Below, in pieces: positions 8,167 through 17,392 of a stretch of 64,000 nt of DNA. The position numbers were made by a program, and so were the translations under genes. Under the pieces are notes generated by a model that did not search any database, was not told the origin of the DNA, and worked only from the letters and a program-made list of their open reading frames with translations. Every line of letters begins with the position of its first letter. The stretch's first letter is position 1. Source of the stretch: CAVPWP01 sp963709395 (lineage in GTDB: Bacteria; Pseudomonadota; Alphaproteobacteria; Rhodobacterales; Rhodobacteraceae). The stretch covers positions 25,298 to 89,297 of the forward strand of contig CAVPWP010000016.1 of NCBI GenBank assembly GCA_963709395.1, read 5' to 3'.

Positions 8167-9327
8167 GTGACTGCGGCACTCGAAAGCCAGAGGGCGCTTA
8201 AGGATCTTGAAGCAGCGCTTGCCATGCCGGAGCTCCCGGATCGTGTCGCGCGCAGTTTCGAGTCGCTTATCGACAGACTGAAACGTCCGGTGCGCGTGGC
8301 CCTTTTGGGTGCAAGAAGCAGGGACCGCCGCAGGCTACTTTGCGCGATTCTGGGTCAGGCTCCCCTTTCCGCCGAGGCAGACTGGCCGACGCTTGAAATG
8401 GGCTATGCCGATCGGCCACGCAGCTGCGCGACATTGGCCGATGGCAGCACGCTGACCGCCGAAGGGCTGCCCGGTGCGGACCTACTGGCGCGGGAACCCG
8501 TGTTTCTGCGTATCGATGCGCCTGTCGAGGTGCTGCGCCGCATGACGCTTCTCTATCTGGCGGTGGATGCGGACGCGGTCGAGCAGGCCGCCGCCCTGAA
8601 ATGGGCGGCGCGCCGGACTGACGTCGCCGTCTGGTGCACACGCCGGTTCTCGCCCCGCGAGGCCGCAATCTGGGATGCGGCGCCCGATCGCATAAAGAAC
8701 CACGCCCATCTCGTCGTCCTGGGCAATGACGATGACCTGGCCAGGGTTACGAAGCGCAGCCCCGGCGATTTCGAGAACATGCTCGCCTTGCCGAAACCGG
8801 AAGCATCGGCTCTTGTGCGATGCATAGATGCGAGTATCGACGCGGCCCTTGGCGAAGACATGGATGTTGCGCGGATGCTTCTGCATCGCTTTGGCACGAC
8901 GGCGACCGCGTCGGAACCTGCAGATGCGGTCAGGAAGGATGTGGCGGGGATAGCCGAGCGGGAGTCTTGCCAGTCCGCGGACCGCGTCGCGCTGCTTTCC
9001 GAACCGCTCCTCTTCCTTCGGCGGCGGGCACGGGCGATCTTCGAGACGCTCGACTGGCAAGACGAGCGTGGAGATGCCTGGGCGCCCGAGGTGCTCGAGC
9101 AGTGCCGTGAAACCGCCGATGGCCTGCGTGACCGCGCTGCGGGGTGGCCCGATGACGACGACGACATCGCTGGTCTGCGGCAACTCGTCCATGACGCCTC
9201 GGACATGGCGGTCCTTTTGCAGATCGAGGGTGGCGAGGATCAGGCCAGTGACGCCGCCACGCTTCTCTATCAACTCCGTTGCGCTTTCGAGCGCGCGCTG
9301 GCGATGCCCCGGCCGCTGGCCAATTGA
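8167..9327 (+). CDS. Degenerate P-loop GTPase-like protein
   Basis: Soluble 386-residue protein starting at GTG 8167, one base after the phosphatase stop, with GGAG upstream. Strand-loop VALLGARSRDRRRLLCAIL (about 43-62) sits where a GTPase has its Walker A, but the GKS/T residues are replaced by Arg. The segment VAVWCTRRFSPREAAIWD followed by HLVVLGNDDDL parallels VIWCTPATQAWRQSEAAMWE followed by LLLLTRFDK in the second GTPase gene of the cluster (11447-12427), so the two look like paralogues. It is therefore probably a nucleotide-free pseudo-GTPase acting as partner or regulator. The C-terminal half is helical and acidic. No characterised homologue is recognised. Confidence 0.7.
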   Translation: MTAALESQRALKDLEAALAMPELPDRVARSFESLIDRLKRPVRVALLGARSRDRRRLLCAILGQAPLSAEADWPTLEMGYADRPRSCATLADGSTLTAEGLPGADLLAREPVFLRIDAPVEVLRRMTLLYLAVDADAVEQAAALKWAARRTDVAVWCTRRFSPREAAIWDAAPDRIKNHAHLVVLGNDDDLARVTKRSPGDFENMLALPKPEASALVRCIDASIDAALGEDMDVARMLLHRFGTTATASEPADAVRKDVAGIAERESCQSADRVALLSEPLLFLRRRARAIFETLDWQDERGDAWAPEVLEQCRETADGLRDRAAGWPDDDDDIAGLRQLVHDASDMAVLLQIEGGEDQASDAATLLYQLRCAFERALAMPRPLAN

Positions 9328-9338
9328 GGAGACACAGG

Positions 9339-11450
9339 ATGAACGCTGACGCCAAGATCTTCGAACCCGCCGATTCCGTCCCCGCCGACGCTCAGGAGGA
9401 GGTAGAAATCGTCCCCGGCCTGCTAAGTTCGGCCTTTGACGGGCTTGAACCCTTTGCCAGGAGGATGGCGCTGGTCGAGACCGCGATCGACACGCTTGGT
9501 GAGGCCGGCGGCGATACCGCGCAGGCGACCACGCGCAAGCTCAAGCGGCAGATCCGGGAATTCGAACCGACCGTCACGATGATCGGGCAGGTCAAGGCGG
9601 GCAAGACAACTCTTGTGAATGCGCTTGTCGGCTGGCCTGGCCTGCTGCCTGCCGACATCAACCCCTGGACCAGCGTCGTGACGTCGCTGCACCTTGATCC
9701 CTCTCCACGCGGACCGGCCACCAAGGCCAGATTCCGGTTTTTCGACGAAGAGGAATGGGGCCGCCTTCTCAACCGTGGCGGGCGCGTTGGCGAACTTGCC
9801 GCGCGCGCCGGAGCGCACAAGGAACTCGAGAAAGTACGCCAGCAGCTTGAAACCATGCGCGAGAAATCGCGCAAGCGGCTTGGGCGGAAATTCGAACTCC
9901 TCATGGGACAAGAGCACGAGTACGGCTTTTTCGACGAGGAACTGATCCAGCGCTACGTCTGCCTCGGCGATGATCTTGACAGCGACGAGGGCGCTTCGAC
10001 CGTCCAGCAGGGCCGGTTTGCCGACATCACCAAGTCGGCGGACCTCTACCTGCGGCAGCCAGAATTGCCCCACAAGCTGTGCATCCGCGACACCCCGGGC
10101 GTGAATGACACATTCATGATACGGGAACAGATCACGGTGAACGCGATCCGCGAAAGCCGGCTCTGCGTTGTCGTCCTTTCTGCGCACCAGACGCTTTCGA
10201 CGGTGGACATGGCGCTTATTCGGATGATCTCGAACATCAATGCGCGCGACGTCATCATCTTCGTCAACCGGATCGACGAACTGGGCGATCCGGTCCGCGA
10301 AACCGGCGAGATCAGGAAAAGCATCACCGCCACGCTGAAGGCCCTCGACGGTCCGACCGACGCCGAGATCATCTTCGGAAGCGCCCATTGGGCATCTCAC
10401 GCATTGTCCGGGGCGATTGAGGGCATGGGCGAAGCCAGCGGCGAAGCGCTCGTCCAGTGGGCCGAGGAGAATCTAACCGAAGAGCTGGCCGAGCTTTCTC
10501 TCGAAAAGACGATCTGGGAGATGTCGGGCGTTCCTGCGCTGTGCAAGGCGATTTCGGCCCGCATCGACCAGGGCGAGGGCGCCGAGTTCACCGACCGCAT
10601 CGCGCGCTCGGCGCGCAATCTTGCCAATGGTCTCGCCGCGACCCGCAACGTCGTCTCGCGCCGCGTAAAGGGCGGGCAGGTCAAGCCGGTCCAGCGGAAG
10701 GACATCGGGCGCGAGCTTGACAGGATCGCCGCGCGCAATCGTGAGGAACTGGAAGAGCAGCTCGACGATCTGATCATCCAGCTCGACGACCGGCTTGCAG
10801 GGTCGCGCAAGTCGTTTCTCGGCCGGGCGACTGCTTCGCTGATCAAGCATCTCGAAGCCTATGGGGACAACGAGGTCTGGAGCTATGATCCTAGCGGTTT
10901 GCGGCTTCTTCTGCGGTCCGGGTACCGCGTCTATTCGAGCAAGGCCGCCAAGACGAGCGAGGAGATCTATCTGAAGACCACGGGCGAGATCCGCGATCTC
11001 TACGTCGCGGCTTTCCAGATCCCCGATGCGTCGATCGTGCTTGAGAGGCCGACGGTTCCCAAGGCGCCGCCGCCCGTCATTCTGGGCAGTGCGATCGCCC
11101 TTGATATCAAGGGGAACTGGTGGACGAACTGGTGGCGCAGGCGGCGCAGCTACAAGGGCTTTGCCGAAGAATTCTCCGAACTGATCGACGCCGAGATCGA
11201 GCCATTCCTCAGCTCGCTTCGGAGCGACTACGCCGAACCCTACGCGGAGACGACGAAGGAAGCTCTGAGCGAATTCATCGAAGTTCAGCGGGCGCACCTT
11301 CTTGATCTTGCAGACAAGACCGATGTCGGGATCGACCAGCTACGGGAAACGGTCGGCCAGGCCGGTCAGGTCCGCTGGGACACTTTGAAGTCGACCTTGG
11401 CGAAACTCGCCGAAATCGACGGGATCACCGAAAGGAAGGGCGCGAAATGA
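9339..11450 (+). CDS. Dynamin-like large GTPase
   Basis: Large soluble GTPase of 703 residues, start ATG 9339 with GAGGA upstream. The motifs are G1 GQVKAGKTTLVNAL (about 83-96), a candidate G2 threonine in NPWTSVVTSL, G3 RDTPGVND and G4 NRIDEL, followed by long charged helices as in dynamin-family stalks. A patch of four Trp and a run of Arg (GNWWTNWWRRRRSYKG, about residues 592-607) could touch a membrane like the dynamin paddle; there is no membrane-spanning helix. It ends with ATGA overlap into the next GTPase gene. Bacterial dynamins often come as adjacent pairs and remodel or guard membranes; the target here is unknown. Confidence 0.82.
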   Translation: MNADAKIFEPADSVPADAQEEVEIVPGLLSSAFDGLEPFARRMALVETAIDTLGEAGGDTAQATTRKLKRQIREFEPTVTMIGQVKAGKTTLVNALVGWPGLLPADINPWTSVVTSLHLDPSPRGPATKARFRFFDEEEWGRLLNRGGRVGELAARAGAHKELEKVRQQLETMREKSRKRLGRKFELLMGQEHEYGFFDEELIQRYVCLGDDLDSDEGASTVQQGRFADITKSADLYLRQPELPHKLCIRDTPGVNDTFMIREQITVNAIRESRLCVVVLSAHQTLSTVDMALIRMISNINARDVIIFVNRIDELGDPVRETGEIRKSITATLKALDGPTDAEIIFGSAHWASHALSGAIEGMGEASGEALVQWAEENLTEELAELSLEKTIWEMSGVPALCKAISARIDQGEGAEFTDRIARSARNLANGLAATRNVVSRRVKGGQVKPVQRKDIGRELDRIAARNREELEEQLDDLIIQLDDRLAGSRKSFLGRATASLIKHLEAYGDNEVWSYDPSGLRLLLRSGYRVYSSKAAKTSEEIYLKTTGEIRDLYVAAFQIPDASIVLERPTVPKAPPPVILGSAIALDIKGNWWTNWWRRRRSYKGFAEEFSELIDAEIEPFLSSLRSDYAEPYAETTKEALSEFIEVQRAHLLDLADKTDVGIDQLRETVGQAGQVRWDTLKSTLAKLAEIDGITERKGAK

Positions 11451-12427
11451 CACTTGACCTCAGCACGAAGCACCCGAAGAAGGCGCGCAAGCCACGCATC
11501 GCCCTGATGGGCGAGTTCAGCGCGGGCAAGAGCACGCTCGTCAACATCCTGATGCGTGAGGCGCTGTCGCCGGTGCAGATCACGGCCACGCAATTGCCGC
11601 CGCTATGGTATTCCTGGGGCGACGGCGCCCCGGTCAGGATCACCGCTGACGGAAGCGAAATCCCGCTGCAGGACAATGACCTTCAAAGTGCTTCGATCGC
11701 TGAAACCCGAGCGATCCGGGTTTTCGTTCAGGCCGACATTCTTGAGGCCTGCGACCTGATCGACATGCCTGGAAGCTCGGACCCCAACATGACGGTCGAC
11801 GTCTGGGAGGAGATGTTGCCTTTGGCCGATGGCGTGATCTGGTGCACGCCGGCGACCCAGGCGTGGAGGCAATCCGAAGCCGCCATGTGGGAAGAAGTAT
11901 GCGAGCGGCTTGCCCCGTATAGCCTTCTTTTGCTGACCCGCTTCGACAAGATCCTTTCGGCGGAGGACCGCAGCCGGGTGCTAAGGCGCGTCCGGCGGGA
12001 GACGACGTCGATGTTCCGAAACATTCACCCGGTGTCGCTGCTGGACGCTCAGCTTGCAGGGCACGATGCGGACCGCTGGAAGGCCAGCGGCATGGAGTCG
12101 GTGATCGACGATCTGCTGAGGCTCGTCACGGATCTCGAGGCGGTCGTCGCCAACACGCCAGCGGTGCGGCGTCAGGCGCCGCAGCAAGCCATATCGCCGG
12201 AACCCGCCCCCGCACCCAAGGACTTGACCACCCCAGTCGTGACCGGGGCAGGCCCCGCTCGGACACCTGCAGAACTCGCTCCGTTGCAACTGGCGCGACC
12301 GGTGGCGGAGGTCCGAAGCGGCGGTTCGGAGGCGCCCGCAATGCCACGCAGGGTTGTGCCGAGAACGGGGATCAAGGCCGAGCGGCCCAGCTCCCGCCGC
12401 TCCGGTGCGTCGGGCTCGCTCATCTAG
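11447..12427 (+). CDS. Small dynamin-type GTPase with disordered tail
   Basis: Soluble 326-residue GTPase translationally coupled to the dynamin-like gene (ATGA). G1 is GEFSAGKST (22-30, K28), G3 DMPGSSD (near 105) and G4 TRFDK (near 166), all intact. The GTPase fold ends near residue 230; the rest is Pro/Ala/Arg-rich and probably unstructured, a possible kinase target since it holds several Thr/Ser. It resembles the degenerate P-loop protein encoded at 8167-9327 around VIWCTP and EAAMW. Likely partner of the large GTPase, but its role is not known. Confidence 0.8.
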   Translation: MTLDLSTKHPKKARKPRIALMGEFSAGKSTLVNILMREALSPVQITATQLPPLWYSWGDGAPVRITADGSEIPLQDNDLQSASIAETRAIRVFVQADILEACDLIDMPGSSDPNMTVDVWEEMLPLADGVIWCTPATQAWRQSEAAMWEEVCERLAPYSLLLLTRFDKILSAEDRSRVLRRVRRETTSMFRNIHPVSLLDAQLAGHDADRWKASGMESVIDDLLRLVTDLEAVVANTPAVRRQAPQQAISPEPAPAPKDLTTPVVTGAGPARTPAELAPLQLARPVAEVRSGGSEAPAMPRRVVPRTGIKAERPSSRRSGASGSLI

Positions 12428-12511
12428 GCCGTGATAGACATCGCCATTCGGTCCCGAAGGCTGCGCGGGGCAGAGGCGAAATGACAAGACCACGTTGGAC
12501 CGAAGGACGAC

Positions 12512-12868
12512 ATGACACCACATCAGCTCAGAGAATTCCGGACCGGCGTGCCCGCCTGCGAACTGGCGCTTTATGCCGATATCGGATCGCGCACCGTGCT
12601 CGGCGCGGACAGCGCGCTGCGCTATCCGCAGGAATACCTTGACGCCCTGTGTGGATGCGCGGCCGACCTGTTCGATGCAGAACCCCGGGATGGCACGGTG
12701 CCGGTCGATCATGTGATTTTTCTCAGTCCCACCGGGGGTCGTGCCTTCGTCCGAAACGCGGCGGAACCGGATGAAGTGCTGTGCTGCATCTGTGCGCCGG
12801 ATATGGCGGCGGACCGGTTGATCGACGCGGCGCGCGCGGCCCTCGGATCGCGAGGCGGCCGGTCATGA
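12512..12868 (+). CDS. Small protein of the kinase/GTPase cluster, roadblock-like
   Basis: 118 residues from ATG 12512 behind GAAGGA. The reading VDHVIFLSPTGGRAFVRNAAEPDEVLCCICAPDMAADRLIDAARAAL has the strand-strand-helix pattern of a roadblock/LC7 fold, small proteins that often act as regulators of Ras-like GTPases. That is fold-level inspection, not a confirmed match. It contains four Cys (two as CC). It overlaps the next gene by four bases. An 84-base gap separates it from the GTPase gene, without an evident terminator. Confidence 0.55.
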   Translation: MTPHQLREFRTGVPACELALYADIGSRTVLGADSALRYPQEYLDALCGCAADLFDAEPRDGTVPVDHVIFLSPTGGRAFVRNAAEPDEVLCCICAPDMAADRLIDAARAALGSRGGRS

Positions 12869-13662
12869 ACCAGATGACCGACGTGAAGTCCATTCTGCGC
12901 CGCACAGCCACAGACGGCACCGAGGTGCCGACAGGCTTCGCCTACGAGTCCGCCCGTCAGGGTGTCGGGCATGTCCTGTCGCAGATCGAAAATCAGGTTC
13001 TGGCCCAACGAATGGTGTTCGACTTCGACGACGGCACGCGCCTTGCCTGCATCTCGTCGGGTCGCCGTCTTGTGCGGCTTCTGGAACCCGCGCCCCGCAA
13101 TCTGCATCCCAACAAGGTCGTGCTTTTTGTTCAGGAAGAGGTCACGGCAGACGACCTCGATACGGTGGTCGACCTGCTGATCGAACTCTGTGAGCGCGGA
13201 CGCCACTTCACGATTGTCACCGAGCCCTCCGACGCTGGCCTCGACCCTTCGCAAGGCGGCGTCTCCACCTCCGCCATCGCCGAAAGGCTTGACCTTGCAA
13301 AGGCCAACGACAGGAAGCTTGCCTCGTCTGACGACCTTCCGGTCTTTATCGAAAGAATAGACGAAAGCATGCTTGCGGGCGTTCTTGTTCAGGATGAAAG
13401 CATCGCGGTTCTGAAGGGCGACGGCGAAGAGGCGACCCGCATGATCGCCTGGGCCAACCGCCTTCTCGTGGGGCTTCTCTCGCCCTCGTTCCCGGGTCTG
13501 GCGACACTCGAATCCTCCGGATTGATCGTCTTCGGTCTGTCGGGACCGGCAGAGCGGCATTTGCTGGTGGCCGGTAGGCTTGGCAGCTTTTTCGTTGCCG
13601 CCGTCGAGGGCCGCGATGTGGCCGCAAGCCTCGCGATTTGGCGAGAAGTCACGGAAGGCTAG
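12865..13662 (+). CDS. Uncharacterised last protein of the kinase/GTPase cluster
   Basis: 265 residues, start ATG 12865 overlapping the previous stop. No membrane helix or known catalytic motif. The first half (DDGTRLACISSGRRLVRLL) and the last third (GLIVFGLSGPAERHLLVAGRLGSFFVAAVEG) each look like alternating strands with a closing helix, so a tandem roadblock-like architecture is possible. Acidic and soluble. Because it is coupled to the 118-residue gene and closes the operon, it probably works with the GTPases. I do not recognise the family. Confidence 0.65.
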   Translation: MNQMTDVKSILRRTATDGTEVPTGFAYESARQGVGHVLSQIENQVLAQRMVFDFDDGTRLACISSGRRLVRLLEPAPRNLHPNKVVLFVQEEVTADDLDTVVDLLIELCERGRHFTIVTEPSDAGLDPSQGGVSTSAIAERLDLAKANDRKLASSDDLPVFIERIDESMLAGVLVQDESIAVLKGDGEEATRMIAWANRLLVGLLSPSFPGLATLESSGLIVFGLSGPAERHLLVAGRLGSFFVAAVEGRDVAASLAIWREVTEG

Positions 13663-14022
13663 GATGTGGTGTCAAGTTGAGGCCCTTGAGCAGGGCAGGG
13701 CCGCGGCCTAGCCTCGGGCGTTGTCATAATCGCACATGTTCCGCAGGCGCGGTCATTTGTGGACGGCTCCTGTTTTGCAAGGGATTTGTTGAGCGTTTTT
13801 GAACGAAGCAGGTTGCGCTCATTTGTCCGGCCTTTGTGCGCGGTGCATTTGACCGCTGGCGCTGATGAAGTCCGCGTGCCGGGGCCCGATCAGAAGATCG
13901 GACTCTGAGGTCCAGACAATGCCTCGGGGTGTCCCGGAAGCGGCTGCTTTCGATCATCATCACTCTCTATTGCCCTTGCATCTCGTTGCGACGCTGCATT
14001 CGCCGCCGTGTTTCTCCTTCGA
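13663..14022. other. Flank of an IS110 remnant; no gene seen
   Basis: 360 bases between the cluster and the IS110 fragment. Open frames are present but none has a plausible product. Since the adjacent IS110 gene ends at 14023 and reads toward lower coordinates, part of this is probably the element's own non-coding 3' end. No inverted repeat could be fixed by eye. Confidence 0.4.
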
Positions 14023-14211
14023 TCAGTTGGCCGATGCGGCTCGGTATGTGCCGCCCTTCGCGAGCAGCGCCCAGGCGGTGCGTGCCGTCTTGTTCGCAAT
14101 GGCCACGGTGACGAGTCGTGTCCGCTTGCGCATCAGCCGCGATCTGACCCAGGCTCCGGTCCTCGTGTCGATCGTTTCCGCGCGCCGCGTCACCGACGTC
14201 GCGCCAACTAC
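14023..14211 (-). mobile_element. IS110-family transposase, C-terminal fragment
   Basis: Minus strand reading from 14211 to the stop at 14023-14025 gives about 62 residues: VVGATSVTRRAETIDTRTG, then RLVTVAIANKTARTAWALLAKG and GTYR. This is the end of an IS110-type (DEDD) transposase, which typically closes with ANK.AR..WA.L..G..Y. The upstream part is missing: at 14212 the sequence switches to the end of an IS3-like element. The element is dead. Confidence 0.7.
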
Positions 14212-14484
14212 TGGAGTGCCCCCGCTGAAGTGGTCCACCAACTGGGGTAGTTTTGCCCCGCAAACTGGAGGACCAGGAGATGGCTGGGAAGCGAGAGAAG
14301 CCTGAAGACATCGTGATGAAGCTGCGGCAGTTCGGTATGTTGGTGTCGCAAGACCTGCTGTTGTCTGAGGCGGTGCCTTGATCGGCGCAACACAGTTCAC
14401 CAATTACCGGTGGGGCAAAGAGTGCGGCGGCATGAGTACAAATCAGGTGAAGCAGATGCAGTGCTCTCGGCCGACATAGATCAA
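14212..14484 (+). mobile_element. IS3-family element, decayed left end with orfA fragment
   Basis: From ATG 14280 the reading MAGKREKPEDIVMKLRQ matches the start of IS3-family OrfA proteins, with GGACCAGGAG as its ribosome site. The frame is lost, then TNYRWGKECGGMSTNQVKQ appears in another frame at about 14396-14452, the usual YYRWRK.YGGM block. The TAG at about 14482 ends it and orfB is absent. The left end is probably near 14212 (TGGAGTGCCCCCGC), abutting the IS110 fragment, so one element inserted into the other and both decayed. Confidence 0.68.
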
Positions 14485-14711
14485 CGCAAAGTGAGATGCC
14501 GTTGGGATGTCCTAACGATGTGGCAATTTAGGCAGACAGTCGGAATGCGGGTCCCAAACGCTCTTTGGCTTCGGTGATCTAGCCGCGTCAACGTTCAGAG
14601 GCTGGTATCTCGACCACGCACCAGACCACCACCAAAAGGTGGACAAGAAGGTGGTTCAATCTAAAAAATTTCGCGCAAAGTATTGGAATAATCTATATTT
14701 CTGGGAGAATT

Positions 14712-14788
14712 TGGTAGCGGAGGAGGGACTTGAACCCCCGACACGCGGATTATGATTTCGCTGCTCTAACCAACTGAGCTACTCCGCC
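14712..14788 (-). tRNA. tRNA-Met (anticodon CAU)
   Basis: 77-base cloverleaf with encoded CCA (14712-14714). Acceptor GGCGGAG pairs with CUCCGCU, leaving a G1-U72 wobble. The D arm is GCUC-AGUUGGUUA-GAGC and the T arm GGGGG-UUCAAGU-CCCUC. The anticodon at 14752-14754 is CAU in loop AUCAUAA. The first pair and the absence of three G-C pairs in the anticodon stem fit an elongator tRNA rather than the initiator. The anticodon stem GCGAA/UCCGC has an A30-C40 mismatch. It lies 71 bases from the end of the permease gene. Confidence 0.9.
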
Positions 14789-14859
14789 ACAAGCGCGCCA
14801 GCAAATAGGCGGCAGGCATATTGGCGTCAAGGGGGAATGTCCCGCGCCGCCACAGCCCC

Positions 14860-17392
14860 CTACTCGCGCGCACGCAGCACGCCCGCCGGACGACGCGAGA
14901 GGGGGCGCCAGGCGAAGGCCAGGCCCGCAAGCATCGTCGCCGCGATACCGGCCAGGACGATCGTCACCGCCGAGACCGGCTCGAACCGGAAATCGGTCTC
15001 CATCACGAAGGTCGTGACCGCCCAGCCGGCAAACCCGCCCGCAAGGATCGCGACCACCCCCGCCGCTGCCCCCAGAATGGCCGAGCGCAGGGCGAAATTG
15101 GCCAGAATCGACCCGCGCGTGGCCCCGATGGTCTTGAGCACCGCCGCCTCGTAGGTGCGCGCCCGTTCGCCCGCGGCCGCCGCCCCGATCAGCACGATGC
15201 CGCCGGTGATCAGCGTGGCCAGCGCGCCGTAGGTCACCGCGGCCGCGATTCCCGCCAGCACCTCGGCCACGCGGTCGATGGCGTCGCGCACCCGGATCAC
15301 GGTGACGTTGACATAGGTGTTCGACAGATCGCGCAGAATCGCCGGTTCCGCGGCTTCGTCGGCATAGATCGTGGCGATATGGGTATGCGGCGCACCTGCC
15401 AGCGCGTTCGGCGTCATCGACAGGACAAAGCCGATCCCGGCGGTCGAGAAATCCACCTCGCGGAAGCTGGTGATCTCGCCCCCGATATCGCGGCCAAGGA
15501 CGTTGATCGTCAGGGTGTCGCCAAGGCTCAGCCCCATCTCCGCGGCTTCCTCGGCGGCAAAGCTGATCTCGGCCGGGCCGGAATGATCGGGCGCCCACCA
15601 TGCGCCCGCCGTGATCTGGGTGCCCTCGGGCGGGGTGTCGGAATAGGTGATCCCCCGGTCGCCTTCCAGTACCCAGTGGTCGCCCGCGACCTCGGCCGCC
15701 GGGCGCCCGTTGATTTCGGTGATCACCCCGCGCAGCATGGGCGCGCTTTCGACCCTTGTCACCGCCGGGTTGGCATCCAGCCCCGCGCGGAAATCGTCGA
15801 TCTGCGCGTTCTGGATGTCGACGACGAAGAACGACGGGGCCACGTCGGGCAGGTCGCGCTCGATCGCGGCGCGCAGGTTCCAGTCGATCTGGCCCACCGC
15901 CGCCAGCACCGTCAGGCCAAGCCCAAGCGACAGGACGACCGACACCGCCTCGCCCCCCGGCCCGCCGACCGACCCCAGCGCAAGGCGCGGGATGGTGCGC
16001 CCGCGCAGCATCTTCGAGCGCGCCAGCCGGGCGGCCAGCCAGCGCACACCCCAGGCCGCCAGAACCAGCAGAAGGAACGCACCCACAAGGCCCACGGCCG
16101 ACCATAGCGTGAGCCGCACGAAGCCCCGAGAACAGCGCCGCCAGCCCCACGAGTGCGGCAAAGATCACCGCCATCGTCACCAGCCAGACAGGGCGCGGCA
16201 ATGTGCGGGCCGGGGCTGCGATATCGCGGAAGAGGGCTGCCGCCCGCACCTCTTCGGTGCGCGCCAGCGGCCAGAGCGTGAAAAGGAGCGCCGCAAGCAG
16301 GCCGTAGATCGCCGCCTCGGCCAACGCACCGGGATGAACCCCAAAGACTGCGGGCACCGGCAGGCGCGCCTCGATCAGGGGGGCCAGTGCCAGCGGCAAC
16401 ACCGCCCCCAGCGCCAGCCCCACCGCGACACCCACAAGCGTCAGCACCCCGATCTGGGCAAAATAGGTCAGGAAGATCGTCCGGGACTCGGCCCCCAGCG
16501 TCTTGAGCGTGGCGATCACGGCCGTCTTCTCGTCGAGGTAAGACCGCACCGCCGCCGACACACCCACCCCGCCCACGGCCAGCCCCGCCAGTCCCACGAG
16601 GACAAGGAACGCCCCGAGGCGGTCCACGAACTCGGCCACGCCGGGCGCGCCGTTGCGCCGGTCGCGCCAGCGGATGCCGGGCCCGAACGCCGCCTCGGCC
16701 TCGGCGCGGAAGGCGTCGAGGTCGGTGTCGGGCGCAAGGCGCATCCGGTACTGCGTGTCGAAGAGCGTGCCGGGCTGCAAGAGGCCCGACTGGCCCAGAT
16801 CCGCCGTCAGAACCAGCGTGCGCGGACCAAGGCCGAACCCGCCCTCGGCGGCATCCGGTTCACGGACGATCGCAGCGGCCAGAATGAAGTCCTGTGTGCC
16901 AAGGCGAAAGACCTCTCCCACCTCCAGCCCCAGCCGCGCGATGAGCACCGGGTCCATCACCGCGCCGGGCAGACCGCCCTGCCCAGCCAGCGCCTCGTCC
17001 AGCGGCAGCGGCGGGTCGAGCACCATCGCGCCGTAAAGCGGATAGGCCGCATCGACGCCCTTGACCTGCGTGAGCCCGCGCTCGGCCTCGTCGCCGCGCG
17101 GCACCACCGCCATCGAGCGGAAATCCACGATCTCGGACACCTCGGCGGCATTGGCGTCGAGCCAGGCGCGCTCGGCGTCTTCGGCGAAGCGATAGGTCAG
17201 CGTGACCGAGGCGTCGCCACCAAGGATCGACGCGCCTTCGCGCTCAAGCCCGGTTGCGATGCTCTCGCGCACGCTGCCGACGGCGGCGATGGCCGCCACG
17301 CCCAGTGCCAGGCAGGCCAGAAAGACGCGAAAGCCCTTGAGGCCGCCGCGCAACTCGCGCCGCGCGATCCGAAGCGGGACGGGAAGGGTCAT
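14860..17392 (-). CDS. ABC transporter permease, YbbP/FtsX type (one frameshift)
   Basis: Large inner-membrane permease of the MacB/FtsX superfamily, partner of the ATPase read just before it. From ATG 17392 the frame is correct to about 16124 (GLAALFSG); the continuation FVRLTLWSAVGLVGAF lies one base out, and removing one C from the CCCC run at 16124-16127 gives a single 843-residue protein ending RRPAGVLRARE. Four-plus-four-plus-two hydrophobic helices flank two large periplasmic domains, the YbbP layout. The operon ybbA-ybbP beside tesA is a conserved arrangement thought to export or extract lipophilic compounds; substrate unknown. Start overlaps the ATPase stop (ATGA). Confidence 0.82.

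Noticed and set aside
5030..13662. Type VI secretion locus
   Set aside because: No tssB/C, hcp, vgrG, clpV or tssJLM genes are present; only the kinase/FHA/PP2C logic is shared.
13865..14305. A 146-codon plus-strand ORF
   Set aside because: It is antisense to the IS110 fragment and runs into the IS3 end.
14750..17392. A single 880-codon frame covering tRNA-Met and the permease
   Set aside because: Past 16124 it is the wrong frame: the true permease C-terminus is one base out, and the tail passes through the tRNA.
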